A stretch of 64,000 bases of DNA from Quercus robur (GCF_932294415.1 NC_065535.1:13907282-13971281); one strand, 5' to 3'. Counted from the first letter of the stretch, positions 11,818 through 24,336 are shown. Notes: generated by a model from the letters alone, not told the origin. Numbers and translations: made by a program.

Positions 11818-12230
11818 TACTTGTGTAATTTTGCCCTTTATGTTTTGGGCTTCTTGATAGCATTCCTTTTTTTTTTTTAATCTATTTTGAGAAAAATGTT
11901 TCTTGGCCCAGTGTTTTATGGGTCTTTAGGAAGAACAAGGATAATTGCCCGCTGTTTTTGGGCTTTAATTGGCTTTATGATTTTGCATTTTCCTGTCTGT
12001 ATGACTATGCTTTTGTTGGTACCTAACATGCCTGTGATGTTTTGAGTTCGTCCATACTTTGTACTTAACATAAATTTCTTAGCTGTGATTTCTCCGTTCG
12101 TCCATTATTTGTTTGTCACTCTCGATCCTTTGGAAGGGTTTGGATACAGCCTGAGTTTTGTTTTGATTCGTTGCAAGGTTCTTGTCCCTTTTCTTTTTCT
12201 TCCTCTCCTCTCTTCCTTTATTTTTTGTGG

Positions 12231-12770
12231 ATTCGTCAGTAGCCTGAGTCCGTCAAGCGGGATCTTGTCATTTGCACTTGCTAAAGGATTGTGCCTGCGT
12301 CAGTGGCTTGTCTTCGTCGAGGCGGGGCCTTCTTACTTGACTTGTACTTATTCAAGGGATATTTGTTGCTTTTTTGGCTTCGTTAGTGACTTACATCCGT
12401 CAAAGCGGAATCTCATCACTTAGCCATTTTTTGGTGACTTACATCCATTTAAGGAATCTTGTCACTTTGGGCTTCGTCAGTGATTTACATTCGTCTTGGC
12501 GGAATTTTATCATTTAGATTTTATATGCCTTATACCCGTTGGAGGGATCATCAGTAACTTACATCCGTCAAGGCGGAATCTTGTTACTTAACTTTTTATG
12601 CCTTAAACCCGTTGGAGGGATCGTTAGTAACTTATATCCGTCAAGGCAGAATCTTGTTACTTAACTTTTTTTTTTTATGCCTTGAACCCGTTGGAGGGAT
12701 CCTCAGTAACTTACATCCGTCAAGGCGGAATCTTGTTACTTAACTTTTTTTTTTTTTTTTATGCCGTACG
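12231..12770. repeat. Tandem repeat block between integrase and antisense region (element 1)
   Basis: Three clear units begin AGTAACTTACATCCGTCAAG or a close variant at 12553, 12626 and 12705 (spacing 73 and 79; the difference is the length of a T run). About four more diverged units with the CCGTCAA-GCGGAATCTTG core lie at 12231-12552. Tat-clade elements are known to carry variable tandem repeats in this 3' region. Confidence 0.8.
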
Positions 12771-12853
12771 ATTGGCTAGACCTGCTTACACAAAGACATT
12801 AGAGGAACAATTCTTTTATTAACTTCAAGAATGAACATGTCTATTTGTTACAT

Positions 12854-15800
12854 CTACTTGTGGTACTTTTTTAAATGCTCGATGTTCCATGGTTGAGGGA
12901 GTCTTTGTCCATCCATGGTTTCAAGGTGGTAACTGCCTTGTCTTGAGTAGTAAGTAACTCGATAAGGCCCTTCCCATGTGGGACCCAACTTTCCTTGGGT
13001 AGGGTCTTTAGTTGCTGTGGTGGTCTTGCGCAGGAGGAGGTCTCCTATGTCCAGTCGTCTGAGTTTTACCCTCTTATTGTAGTATTCGGCCATCTTCAGC
13101 TGGTACTTCATCATCTTGCTGGATGCGTAGTCTCTTACTTCGTCCAAACAGTCCAGGTTGAGTCGTAGTTCATCGTCATTGCACCCTAAGTTGAATGTCC
13201 CTCGTCTAACGCTTGTTACTCCCACTTCGACTGGGATTACTGCTTCCGTGCCATAGGTAAGCCTGAAGGGGGTCTCTCTTGTTGGGGTTCTCGCTGTGGT
13301 TTTGTAAGCCCACAGGACATTAGGTAATTCTTCTAGCCAGGCACCCTTCGCGTCGTCCAGCTTGGTTTTGATAATCTTGAGCAGCGTTCGATTCGTCAGT
13401 TCCGTCTGTCCGTTTGCCTGGGGATGCCCCGGGGACGAGAACTAATTCTTGATCCCTAGGTTTGAACAGAAGTCTTTGAACCCTTGGCTGTCGAACTGCC
13501 TCCCATTATCTGATATGATCGTCAAGGGAATCCCGAACCTGCAGATTATATTCTTCCACACAAAGCTCCGTATTCTTGCCTCGGTGATCGTTGCTAGAGC
13601 CTCTACTTCAACCCATTTTGTGAAGTAATCAATAGCAACAAGTAGGAATTTTACCTGACCTTTACCTTGGGGTAGTGGGCAGACGATGTCGATCCCCCAT
13701 TGTTCAAATGGCCACGGGGAGGATATGGTCGTCAGTTTCTCTGTTGGAAGTCGTTGCACGTTCCCGTATCACTGGCACTTGTCGCACCTCTTGACGATCT
13801 CAACAGCGTCCACCTGCATAGTTGGCCAGAAATATCCTGTCCGTATTACCTTGTTCACCAGGGATCTAGGGCCAGTGTGATCGCCGCAAACTCCTCCATG
13901 GATTTCTTCCAGTATGTATCTAGCTTCTTCTTCGTTGACACACTTCAAGTAAGGCATGGAGAAGCCTCTCTTGTATAAGGCGTCATTAAGGATCGTGAAC
14001 CTAGCCGCCCTCTTCTTGACCTTTTTAGCTTCTTCTGTGTTCTGAGGGAGGTGCCCATCTTGGAGGAAGGACATTATGGGTGTCATCCAGCTGTTTGCGC
14101 TCTGGATGGTAAATGTTGAGACCTCTTCAATGCTGGGGTGTTTCTGGATTTCCATTGCCAAATCCATGCTAATCTCCCCTTTTTCTGATGACGCTAGTTT
14201 CGAGACTTTGTCTGCCCCTATATTTTGACTTCTTGGGATTCGCACGAACTCCACTGTATCGAATTCCCGATTTAGGTGTTTCGTCAGCCTGAGGTACTTC
14301 TGCATCCTTTCTTCCTTCGCTTCGTACTCCCCTCTAATCTGCCCGATCACTAGTTTTGAATCATTTTGGATTAACAGGTTCTTAGCTCCAAGTGCCTTTT
14401 CAAGCCTCAATCCCGTTAGTATCCCCTCGTACTCAGCTTCATTGTTGGTAGCCGAAAATTTTAGTTGGACCCCATATTTCAGCACCTCTCCGTCAGGGTG
14501 GTTATGACAACCCCTACTCCCCTCTTCCCCTGGGCTGACGAACCATCAGTTTGTATCGTCCATCTATCTACTTCGTCGGTAAGTTTGTCTTCGTCCAGAA
14601 GGGTGAACTCTCTGATGAAGTTCGCCAGAGCTTGCGCCTTGATCGCCGTTCTGGGATGGTACTCGATGTCAAATTGACTAAGTTCAATCGCCCATTGGAC
14701 CATTCTTCCGGTTGCCTCAGTTTGTTCATTGATTTCTTGATCGGTTGGTCTGTCATTACGAGGATGGGGTTTGCCTGAAAGTATTGCCTTAGCTTGCGTG
14801 AGGCTACTATTAACGCAAATGCGATCTTTTCAATCCTTGGGTACCTGGACTCAGCCCCTTGGAAGGCTTGGCTGACGTAGTAAATTGGGAGCTGCTTCGC
14901 GCCCTCTTCTCTAATCAGGGCTGCACTTACTGCCGAGGCTGACACTGCCAAGTATAAGTATAGGTCTTCCCCTTCTTTGGACAGGCTTAAGAGGGGTGGA
15001 CTGCTCAGGTAACGCTTTAGTTCCTAGAATGCTGCTTCACATTCGTCGGTCCAGGCGAAAGCCTGCTTCAAGGTCTTGAAAAAGGGCAGGCATTTGTCTG
15101 TAGCCCTAGAGACGAACCTGTTCAAAGCTACTATCCTTCCTGTGAGTTTTTGAACTTCCTTGACGGTCCTAGGTGACGTCATGTCGATGATGGCTCGCAC
15201 TTTCTCTGGGTTTGCTTCTATTCCTCTTTGGGACACCATGAATCCCAGGAATTTCCCCGAAGCTACCCCAAAAACACACTTACTTGGATTCAACCTCATC
15301 TGGTGTTTTTTGAGGGTTGCAAACGTCTCCTTCAGGTCGTCCAGATGTGTGAGCTCTTCCTTGCTCTTGACGAGCATATCGTCCACGTATACTTCCATAT
15401 TCCTACCAATCTGTTGACTGAACATTTTGTTCACCAACCTCTGACACGTTGGCCCAGCATTCTTCAATCCAAAAGGCATTACCTTGTAACAGTAGAGTCC
15501 TTGACTTGTGATGAAAGCGGTCTTCTCCTAGTCTTCCTCGGCCATCCTTATTTGGTTATACCCCGAGAAGGCGTCCATGAACGTTAGTAACTTGTGCCCG
15601 GCTGTAGAGTCCACGAGCTGGTCTATTCTCGGTAGAGGGAAGCTGTCCTTTGGGCATGCCTTGTTCAGGTCGGTGAAGTCTACACACATCCTCTATTTTT
15701 CGTTTGCTTTCTTTACTAGGACGACGTTCGCGAGCCATTCAGGATAGTACACCTCCCGGATGAATCCTGCCATCAGGAGTTTGGTAACTTCCTCTGCAAC

Positions 15801-16200
15801 TGCTTGATCTCATTCTGGGGCGAAGGTTCTTCGTCTTTGCTGGACGGGTTTCCATTCCGGGTTCACATTCAACTTATGCTGGATGACTTCTGGAGCTATG
15901 CCCGGCATGTCCTCGTGGCAACATGCGAAGACATCTAGATTCTCTTTAAGGAACCTTATGAGTCTTGCTCTCATCTCGGGGCTTAACGTCATTCCTATCT
16001 TGGTCGTCTTGTTCGCTTCTCCTTCTACCAATTCCACTGTTTCTAGGGCCTCCATTCTGTCTTCTTCATTTTCTTCAATCATCCACATGTGGTTCTTCTT
16101 CGCAGCCAGGACGGCTTGATAGCATTCTCTTGCCAGGACTTGATCTCCTTTCACTTCACCGACATCATTATCTGTTGGGAATTTTACCTTCAAACAGTAG
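12854..16200 (-). pseudogene. pol region of the minus-strand Ty3 element
   Basis: Parts, read leftwards on the minus strand: RT region about 16193-15024, with the catalytic VYVDDMLVKSK segment at about 15370-15400; RNase H about 14950-14570; a second RNase H domain at about 14485-14190 (NNEAEYEGILTGL, IQNDSKLVIGQI); integrase zinc finger near 13900-13770 (H...H...CDKC); integrase core 13759-13442 (WGIDIVCPLP, VDYFTKWVE, ISDNGRQF); and integrase C-terminal part 13225-12854. The duplicated RNase H assigns it to the Tat clade. It is a fossil with many breaks. Confidence 0.88.
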
Positions 16201-17990
16201 GTTGACGTTGCCGCTTTTCACTTGTTGAGCGTGGGCCTCCCAATGATGACATTGTAGGATGAGGGGCAGTCCACCACTAAGAAGTCTATCTGACGGGTCA
16301 ACTACACCGGGTAGGCCCCTGCCGTCACTGTCAATGTCATTATACCCTTGAGGTATACCCTGTCTCCGCTGAAGCTGACGAGTGGAGAGTCAAAAAGGCG
16401 CAGTCTCCTCGGATCTAGTCTCAGCTACTGGAAGGCTGGGAGGTAGATGATGTCTGCGGAGTTGCCATTGTCGACGAGGATCCTCTTCGTATTGAATCCT
16501 TCTATATTTAGTATTATGACCAAGGGATCGTTGTGGGGTTGCTTCACTCCCATAGCGTCTCCTTCATTGAAGGACATGTCCTGGTATGTTCATCTGTGCT
16601 TAGACGGAGGTACGGTGTGGACATTGTTTACCTGCCTTTGGTTTGCCTTCTTGAGTGATTTAAATGATCCTCCCGAAAATGACCCTCCTGTAATCGTCTT
16701 TATCTCCCCGATCACCTTGTGCAGAGGTTGGGATGGACGGTCGTCATCCCGGGAAAAGGACTCATGCTGGCCTTTATTATCGTCCCTGAATTTACTATAT
16801 TCTCCATTCTTCACATATTTCTGTAACTTCCCTTTACGTATCAACTCCTCTATCTACTCCTTTAGGTCTCTGCAGTCTTCTGTGTTGTGGCCGTGATCTT
16901 TGTGGAATCGGCAGTACTTGTTCTTGTCATGGACATTGGGGGATGAGTGCAATGGTCTGGGCCATTTGAGGTAATGCTCATCCTTGATCTGCGTGAAAAT
17001 TTTGTCAACAGGCATAACCAAAGGAGTAAATCTTACCGTCCGAGGACTTTTATCATCTTTCCTCCTATTCCCGTCATTGTTCCGACGGTCTGGTCGCTCT
17101 CTCTTTTACCCCCTACGGTCGTCTTCTTTCTTTGCCTTGTCTCCTGGCTTCTCTGCATCTTTTATGGCTGCTAAAGCATCTTCATCGTTCATGTACTTCT
17201 GTGCTTTCAGGAGCATTTCCGCCATCGTCTTTGGCGGATTCTTTGCGAGGGACGCCACGAGATCTCTGGACCTCAGTCCCGCTTTGAAGGTCGTCAGTTG
17301 CACCTTGTCATCCGCTTCGTCCACCTCCAGAGTCTCCCGGGTGAAGCGTTTGACATATGACCTCAGAGTTTCCTTTTCTCCCTATCTAATGGTGAGTAAG
17401 TAATCTGCCGGCCTCTTTGGACGTTGCCCCCCTATGAAATGGCGCAAGAAGGCATTACTTATTTGCTCGAAGTTGTCTACGGACGAGGTTGGCAACTTCA
17501 TGAACCATTCTCTTGCAGCTCCTTTGAGAGTGGTGGGAAAGGAACGACACAGTATCTCGTCAGGTGGTTGTTGAAGACCTAGAGTCGTCTTGAAGGTATT
17601 AAGATGATTTTGAGGGTCCCTGAGTCCGTTGAACGGCTCAAGTTGAGGTAAGCGAAACTTTGACGGTACAGGGCATTCAATTACCGCCGTGGTGAAAGGC
17701 GAATCTGTCGCCTTTACTATTCTATTTACGCTTCGATCCGTCTTCTCCTTAATGGCATTCCTCAGTTCGTCCATTTCTTTCCTCATCTCTCGAAGGAGAT
17801 CTGAATTCTGCTCGTCCGGAGTAGTTGGCCTCTGAGGGGTACCCCTCCTGTGGCTATCCCCTTCTCCTTTCAGGTTACCCTTGGACCGGTTCTCTTCCTG
17901 TTGAGCCTGTTGGACTTGCTGGAGTCGTAACTTCATTTCCTGGTTTTACTTGGTGAGTTTTTCAATGGTGGCTGCAAGGGCTTGAACTTG
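16201..17990 (-). pseudogene. gag and protease region of the minus-strand Ty3 element
   Basis: The gag core is seen at 17936-17382 on the minus strand (PSKFRLPQLEPFNGLRDPQNHL, here given in part: FRLPQLEPFNGLRDP; GAAREWFMKLP; FLRHFIGGQRPKRPADYL). It continues at 17324-17106, with the zinc-knuckle and protease part toward 16250. The sequence is Gln/Glu-rich at the start of gag, with a likely coiled coil. It is a broken fossil with several breaks. Confidence 0.8.
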
Positions 17991-18083
17991 CTGGGTCAGG
18001 GCTACTGAATCTAGATTGGGTTCCATCTGAATGTAGAGGGTTGATGGAAACTATGTTTTCAAATATGAATCTGAAAATGTCGT

Positions 18084-18101
18084 TCCCCACAGACGGCGCC
18101 A
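18084..18101 (-). promoter_or_regulatory. Primer-binding site of the minus-strand Ty3 element
   Basis: Read on the minus strand, TGGCGCCGTCTGTGGGGA lies just inside the 5' LTR. TGGCGCC starts are typical of plant Ty3 primer-binding sites. Confidence 0.85.
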
Positions 18102-18104
18102 AAC

Positions 18105-18582
18105 TGATGAAGCGTGAATTCGTCAGTCGAAATGGGCAGATGGAACTCCCCGTCAGCACCAATGTATCCTTTAAGAGGGTCACCGATGTGGTGCCTACCA
18201 CAATGCCTCCGATGCCAAAGTTAGAACAAAAAAGCAATTCGCGAAATGGAAATGAATGAACTAGAATAGTAATGGGTACTTTCTTAGAGTGTCAGTATAT
18301 GTACCTTCTACTGCCAACGTGAGGGCTTTATATATGTGATTTTGGTTGCTAGCTGTTGGAGTGTTAATGTCTTTCTTAGTAACGCCTCCTGCCCAATAAT
18401 GGGGTTTTTAATAGGCTCCCAATGGTCTGTTTTGTTGGTTTCGTAACTGCTCAGGTTACTGGCTAGCTTCATTGAATGACTTTCTTGCCTTTGTCAGTGA
18501 TGACTAATTTCCTCGTCACTAGGGATGACCTCGTCATTAGTGTCGACTTCGTCAAGGTAATGCATTCTCGTCACTCCCATCA
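18105..18582 (-). repeat. 5' LTR of the minus-strand Ty3 element
   Basis: The 478-bp unit matches 8600-9075 and is followed by the target copy GTAGC at 18583-18587. Confidence 0.92.
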
Positions 18583-18587
18583 GTAGC

Positions 18588-19364
18588 CATGTTTATTTTT
18601 TTTAGTGAGAATTGTAGCCTTAAGCAACAATGAAGTTCGTAGCTAAACTTTATCCTTAATTTAAAGAGTTGAGTAAAAATATTAGTTGTTTGGAGCTATC
18701 TTCACCCAATCCATTAGGAAGGAAATGAAGAGATCATCCATGTATTATGTTTAAATAATACATATAGATAGACTTATAAATGGAAACTTTAGTGGATTGA
18801 ATAAAATAACTCCAAATTATTCAGCAAAAAAAAAAAAAAACAAAAAACTCCAAATTGGTTTAGATCTAAACTTTGTCATAAAAAAAAATAGTGCATCATC
18901 GAAAAGACTCAGATAGCCTAGAACCAATTTTCCTTACTAGAAAGCACCAACACTTCATTTGAGGTATCATACTCATGTCGTAATAATATCCTACTTGCCA
19001 TATCATATTATAATTTTTAAAAAATTGCACATGTCACCGTATGTGTACGCATCCAAGCTTCCTTGTCATTTTGGCACATGCAAGGCTGCATGGGACCAAC
19101 GCCCATAGTAGAATTGGACCTATGAGAATGGCTAGCCCATGGTAGAGCTGAGACCGTGAGAATTGGGAACCCCGGGATTGAATTCTTGGGCTACGCCCGT
19201 AGGCCTAAGCAATTAAGCAAAGTTTGGGCCCCCGTTGGATCATTTTTGCTAAGCCGAGGCCTACTTTAAAGGTTTGCTCTTTATAAATTATTTTTTCAAT
19301 ACAAATACTCTCTGCTTGAGCGTTCTGGTCACAAACCCCCAAAGCTACCAAACTTCCCATTTCA
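18588..19364. other. Intergenic sequence upstream of GST fragment 1
   Basis: No gene is visible. From about 18655 the sequence is homologous to 33890-34200 in the next module (for example the shared CCCATAGTAGAATTGGAC near 19100 and 34060). It was probably the promoter side of the former glutathione transferase gene. The frame on the minus strand at 19205-19405 is not supported by any homology I recognise. Confidence 0.6.
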
Positions 19365-19657
19365 ATGGCGACTCTAGTAAAAGTGTACGGTCCATCCATG
19401 TCCACAGCTGTGTCCAGGGTCTTTGCCTCTCTCTATGAGAAAAATTTCGAGTTCCAGCTCTTCTACATTAACATGTTACATGTCTAACGGCAAACACAAA
19501 AAGGCCTGAGTTCCTCAAGCTCCAGGTACTATTACAATTACATACACACAATTCTCTCTCTCTCTCTCTTAGATTAATTAGCTATATTATATAATCTATG
19601 ACTCTCTCTTATGCATGGTCGATACAGCCCTTTGGCTAAGTACCAGCATTTGGAGAT
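19365..19657 (+). pseudogene. Phi-class glutathione S-transferase fragment, copy 1
   Basis: Exon 1 starts at ATG 19365 and reads VKVYGPSMSTAVSRVFASLY, the N-terminal thioredoxin-fold start of plant GSTF proteins, including the catalytic-region serine in STAVSRV. It would end at 19525 before a GT. The expected KGEHKRPEFLKLQ end is disrupted: the frame hits TAA at 19484-19486, although the shifted frame still encodes KHKRPEFLKLQ. Exon 2 begins after CAG at 19628 with PFG, a stop, then VPAFGDE, and then homology ends. This is a host pseudogene with only the glutathione-binding start; the C-terminal helical domain is absent. The same truncated fragment sits upstream of the second kinase pseudogene, so truncation preceded the segmental duplication. 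Confidence 0.8.
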
Positions 19658-20193
19658 GAAACTAAAGCATCTCCATTTTTCGGTGAATTAGTAGTATTAC
19701 CCACAGTTTCATCATTTTTCATTCATTCTCTTTTCTGGGTTTTTCTTTCTGTATATGTAACTCCATATTATACAATAGAATTTGGGGTGTTTTGTGTGTG
19801 TGCGCAATACAGAGTCTCGAAGCAGAAGGGCAGAGCTTCAAGACCTATTGGGTGCATACCAATCCACACACACACACAAATATAGTTTATTTCTTAAGTA
19901 TTATAATTTCAAATTAATAAGGAACACAAGCATTAGACTATGTTATGCCTTTTGTAAAATGTCATTTACTTTTATTATGCTGAGACAATATTTATGGGGA
20001 TTTTTATAAAAGGATAAGTTGTTACATTGTCATGGGTAATTTTATTTTTTTTATGGCATATGTAGTGTGCTGCTCTGATTTATATTCATTAGTTATAGAA
20101 TTTTGATTAAAAATACACAATTGGTAACTTATTATTGAAATTTTCCTTTGTTTTTTTCTTCCCCCTTTCTGTGCTTGAGTGTTTCTTTCTTAG
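19658..20193. other. Spacer between GST fragment and kinase pseudogene 1
   Basis: No coding exon is supported. The matching region of module 2 (about 42896-42969 plus 43732-43743) contains a kinase exon encoding NIQHKNVIQFLGARTRSPS. Here that exon is missing: AGTTGTTACATTGTCATGGG near 20018-20037 joins sequence that in module 2 flanks the exon. A conserved segment at 19812-19850 (TCTCGAAGCAGAAGGGCA and following) occurs in both modules but I do not recognise it. Confidence 0.6.
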
Positions 20194-23027
20194 AGTACAT
20201 GTCTGGTGGAAGCGTTTATGACTTTCTGCATAAACAAAAGGGTGTTTTCACACACCCAACCTTAATCAGAGTAGCCATTGATGTTTCCAAGGGAATGAAC
20301 TAGTTGCATCACAATAATATAATCCATCGGGACCTGGAAATTGCCAATCTTTTGATAGATGGAAATGGAGTAAGAGATTTTCATTTTTATGTTGTTGCCT
20401 TTTAGATCTGTATGTTTTTTTTTGTTGTTATTGTATATTAAGGACTACTTCTTATCTCCCCTGGAGTTTCCTAAAGTCATGGCTTCTTCACTGATCACTG
20501 TCTTAGTCTGGAGATACTGATGCATACTGGTCCTCTGTTTCATAACCATCATAGCCTGATGATGGGTTGATGATGACATAGTTAAAAACAATCATGTCAA
20601 AATTAACCTATTTGACTAGTTTGCTTAAATTAAAGGACAGCTACATTTTCTGAAGTAAAAATGACCAATTTAACTGTGAATTGCTTTTCGATTAACAATT
20701 TTGGCTAGTACGCATGATGGAGAACCACTCTCCGACTTAAAATTTTGACTAGTGAACCTAATTGATGTGGCACGTGATTGCAGGTAGTATGATAGGATGT
20801 GAAGACGTTAATTTTAGTTTAATAAGGACTCAGAAGGCAGGGTTCTACTTATTTTTTTCTCAAATAATGTAATTAACAAGGATGAGAGCTTATTAGGTAT
20901 TAATGGATGAAAGTTGATAAAAAGGCACTACTGATTGTCATGAAATTTTTTAACAGCCTATATATTTCTTTTAGATTAATATTCCGTTCTCCTTTTGCTT
21001 CCAGACTGGAGGGCAGCTGCATGCATTCCTGTCCTTGATTTATTGGTTCTTCTGGATGGGAGCTTTGTTAGGTTGTTTCATGGCTGTAAACATGGCTTTA
21101 AGATTGATCTCTAAGTTTCTATCTACTAAATTTCAAAAAAAATGTCTACCAGGTTGTCAAGATTGCTGATTTTGGCATTGCTAGAAATGCAGCTCAATCT
21201 TGTGTTATGACTGCCGAAACAGAACATACCGTTGGATGGCTCCAGAGGTCTGTTTCTTTATATATGAATTCAATGCTTTTTAAGCATTTTACTTGATTTC
21301 AGTTGACCAAAGGATATTTAAGTTTCTAGCTAGGCATAATTTTCTGGTTCTTATACCCTGCTATTCAGTTTCAAAATTCTGAAAAAAGAAAAAAAAGAAA
21401 AAAAGAAAGGCAAATGTACCATGTACACCACCCTTTTTTCCTTCTTCCATTTCTTCAGTACAAATAGGAAAATGGTATGCTAGATGATATCATCTTTTTA
21501 AGTGCACAAAAACCAAAAAAGGTTGTCAAACAGGGAGGAAAGTGGGAAGAAATACTTTTAAATGAAAAATGAATCTATGGCTTTTAGGGAAGTTGCTTCA
21601 AAACAGTGCTTGAATAGATGAATGATGGGACAAATTTTTTATTCTACTAGCATACAAATAAGGGTGCCCCAAGGAGGGCATGGGTCTTGAGTTATGGGGG
21701 ATGTATATAATAGATAAAAATTGGGATATAGTTTTGTTGTGTCAAATCTCTTTATAGCTTTTATACTGTTGAAAGTTGATGCATGAATTTGCCAACCCTA
21801 ATATGGGTTTGTTTGTTTACTCACTGTCACATGGCTTAAATGATGTTGTTGATCTTGTGGCTTTAGTAGCTTGCCCAACTGTTTGACATGTTTGTTTGTT
21901 TGTTGTTGATGCGTGGAAGGTTATCAAACACAAAACATATGATCACAAAGTGGATGTTTTCAGCTTTGGAGTTCTAGTGTGGGAGTTGCTTACAGGAAAG
22001 GTAATTTGCCACTTTGTTGGTAGTTATAATGAGTGCTGGTGAAGAAAATATAACTCTCTTCAGATAATTACTTTGCTATATCTTCTAAAAAATAATGGTT
22101 GCACAGACTTCATATCAATCATCTTGTTTTCTGACTAAAATGCCATCTCCCATATGAGCACTTGACCCCAATACAAGCAGCAGTTGGTGTGGTTCAGAAG
22201 GTATTCCTCTATTAAAATTTTTGACATTGTAAAATTGCACAGAAAAGACTTCCTCTCAAAGAGGTCTCCATAAAATTCTGGGAAAATGTCAATGATTGCT
22301 GTCTTAATAAAATCTTGTTAATCTTCTTCTACCCCAACAACATCTTCTGTTTCTGTCTTTGTCTAGGTCTTTGTTTTTGTGTGCATGTGATTTCCCCTTT
22401 TGGTTCAAGGGAGAATTTTAGTTCATCATCATCCCCTTTTTCACCAACAATATAATTTGTTCTAGCCCTGGAATCTATGACCACTGAGCAGGTGACACAA
22501 CTACCTAACCTCCATGCCTACAAAGAGGGTTTTGGTCCATTCTGAAGAATGAGTATGCTGGGAAAATCACATCTGGACCAAGAACCTGCTGGTATAGCTG
22601 TTTGTTTGAAGAGTAGGGTATTTCTTATTTTTGAGAGATTTTAAAAAAAAGAAGAAAAAAACGAAAGTACTTAACTGGGCATTGCAGACTAGTGGAAGAC
22701 AGAAAGATCTTAAGTTAATATAGAGATTTGGTGACATGAATTTCAGGGTCTGAGGCCTACAATTCCATAGCAGACTCCTCCAAAGCTTGGGGAATCACTT
22801 GAGAGATATTGGCAGCAAGATCTATCTTTAAGACCAGAATTCTCAGAAATTTTAGAAATTTGCAGCACATGGCCTAGAGGGTATGGAAAAGTTCCTTGTC
22901 CTTTTTTCTCTTCCACTTTGGATTTTTATGAAATATGATCTTGGAACAGGTTGCAGAAGAGAGAATGGACCGGCAGAAGGTGAAATCACTTAGAAGAGTA
23001 TCTGCTTTTGTATGGAGTGTCGATTGA
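20194..23027 (+). pseudogene. STY-type (ACT-like group) protein kinase pseudogene, copy 1
   Basis: Exons of a plant RAF-like kinase of the STY8/17/46 group are recognisable at 20194-20368 (EYMSGGSVYDFLHKQKG, NNIIHRDLEIANLL), 21153-21247 (VVKIADFGIARNAAQ, MTAETEH), 21920-22000 (HKTYDHKVDVFSFGVLVWEL), about 22151-22200, 22747-22877 (GLRPTIP...PPKLGESLERYWQQD) and 22950-23027 (end, stop TGA 23025-23027). The HRDL catalytic loop keeps HRD but reads HRDLEIANLL, without the usual lysine. There is an in-frame stop before LHHNNIIH (MN-stop-LHH), another in GLRPTIP, a frame disruption before RWMAPE, and no ATP-binding lobe or N-terminal ACT domain. This is a non-functional host pseudogene, part of the duplicated module. 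Confidence 0.85.
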
Positions 23028-24336
23028 AGTGCAACTGGCAAGTGAGAAGGCTGTTTATAACACATGTTAATGATGTAATAATCTTGTTTTGCTGAGTTCC
23101 TTTCACTTTGTTTTTTCTCCATTTGGAACTCTCTGTTGTTAATCCAACTAATGACTAGATATTGCCTGAACAGTCACTGAATTTAGTAATAATCCAAACA
23201 TTTCTTGGTTTTTTCTTTCTTTTCCTGAGTGACTTCGGACTGCAGTGATCTAGAATTGAAAAGGCTCAAATTTTGTCGACGTTTAAACATGAAGGCTGGA
23301 GGTATTTAAACATGAGGACCCAATTTGAAAGAAGAATCCAACTAATCCACATTCAAATTCTTTTGTTAGCACTTGAAATTTTCATTGCAGTATAAATTTC
23401 CTTTCGAGATGATTTTCGATGTGCCAGGATATCCCCTTCACAGTGATTCTAGTTCTATTCTATGCACGTGACAGCAACGAATCACTCATCACCTCAGAGT
23501 ATAAGTAAAGCATTTTTCTATTTTATTTTTCTATTTTTTATTTTTATGGAGGCAGTTTTCCATAAATTATTGTCTAAACAAAAATCAAAATCAGGAAACA
23601 CATATTAGCCTTGCCGTCAGCAGTATTCTAGAAGCATCTAATAAAATTTCAATGTTACAATTAGATCTCTTATTCTTGTAGGCAATTCGGAATTGTACCT
23701 GCCTCTATCCCCCCTTTAGGGTAGGGCGAAGTACACAAGCAACAAAACGCAAATGATACTTAGTGCTTAGATTCCATTTGTCAGGATGGGTAGAAAAACA
23801 AATTATATGGAAACATAGGGTTAGTTTTTTCAACACGTGTATGATAAAAGATAATGGAAAAAGTTGGAGAATGAAAAATAAGTATAAATCTTCTGTATTT
23901 GGTTGAGAAGAATAATTAGAGGAAAGTCACTATACTATTTAGTAGTGATAGTGCTTAACAGTTGACTACGATTACATTACATTTCATGCAAGTGTAAGAC
24001 AAGGGAAATGGAGTAGGACTCGTATATAGACTGAGCAACTTTGCAGAGCATCTCAAGCAAGTTACTTCCTTCCATACAATTTCAAGCTAGTCACCCAAAG
24101 TTGAGATTCTTCGGTCTTTATGAGCCATTAGTGGGCTTGCCTTTTGCTTTAAGCCTCTGTAAAATCACAAAAAAAGAAAAAAAGTGCTTTACATGAACAA
24201 TTGTATCTGGTGTACTGTTGCCTTTGGTGCTTTTATGGAACCTTTCAGAAAGCCCTTGAAACCAAGCTTTTCTTCTGCTAAACAATAACAGCACCACCAT
24301 TTCCGCAAAGAATAACTAGAAAGAAACTACTATCAG
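23028..24336. other. Intergenic region and probable promoter of MSL copy 1
   Basis: No gene is visible. The region is homologous to 46467-47535 upstream of MSL copy 2. A TATA-like GTATATAGAC at 24022-24031, about 310 bases before the start codon, is a candidate core promoter; the other module reads TATATTATAGAC at the same place. Transcription start and any 5' UTR intron cannot be fixed from sequence. Confidence 0.5.

Larger units (their letters stand above)
8600..18582 (-). mobile_element. Ty3/gypsy element, Tat clade, full length but broken
   Basis: The 9.98-kb element is transcribed on the minus strand. LTRs are 18105-18582 (5') and 8600-9075 (3'), with a perfect target duplication GTAGC (8595-8599 and 18583-18587). 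By eye the LTRs differ at about 32 bases plus two indels, near 93% identity, so the insertion is not recent. The order along the minus strand is primer site, gag, protease region, RT, RNase H, second RNase H, integrase, tandem repeats, oppositely oriented frames, polypurine tract, LTR. The second RNase H plus an antisense region upstream of the 3' LTR are hallmarks of the Tat clade. It is a fossil with more than ten breaks. Confidence 0.92.

Noticed and set aside
19782-20009. Frame of 75 codons starting MGCFVCVRNTESRSRR
   Set aside because: It contains a CA microsatellite translation; the module 2 equivalent is not open, and no family is recognised.
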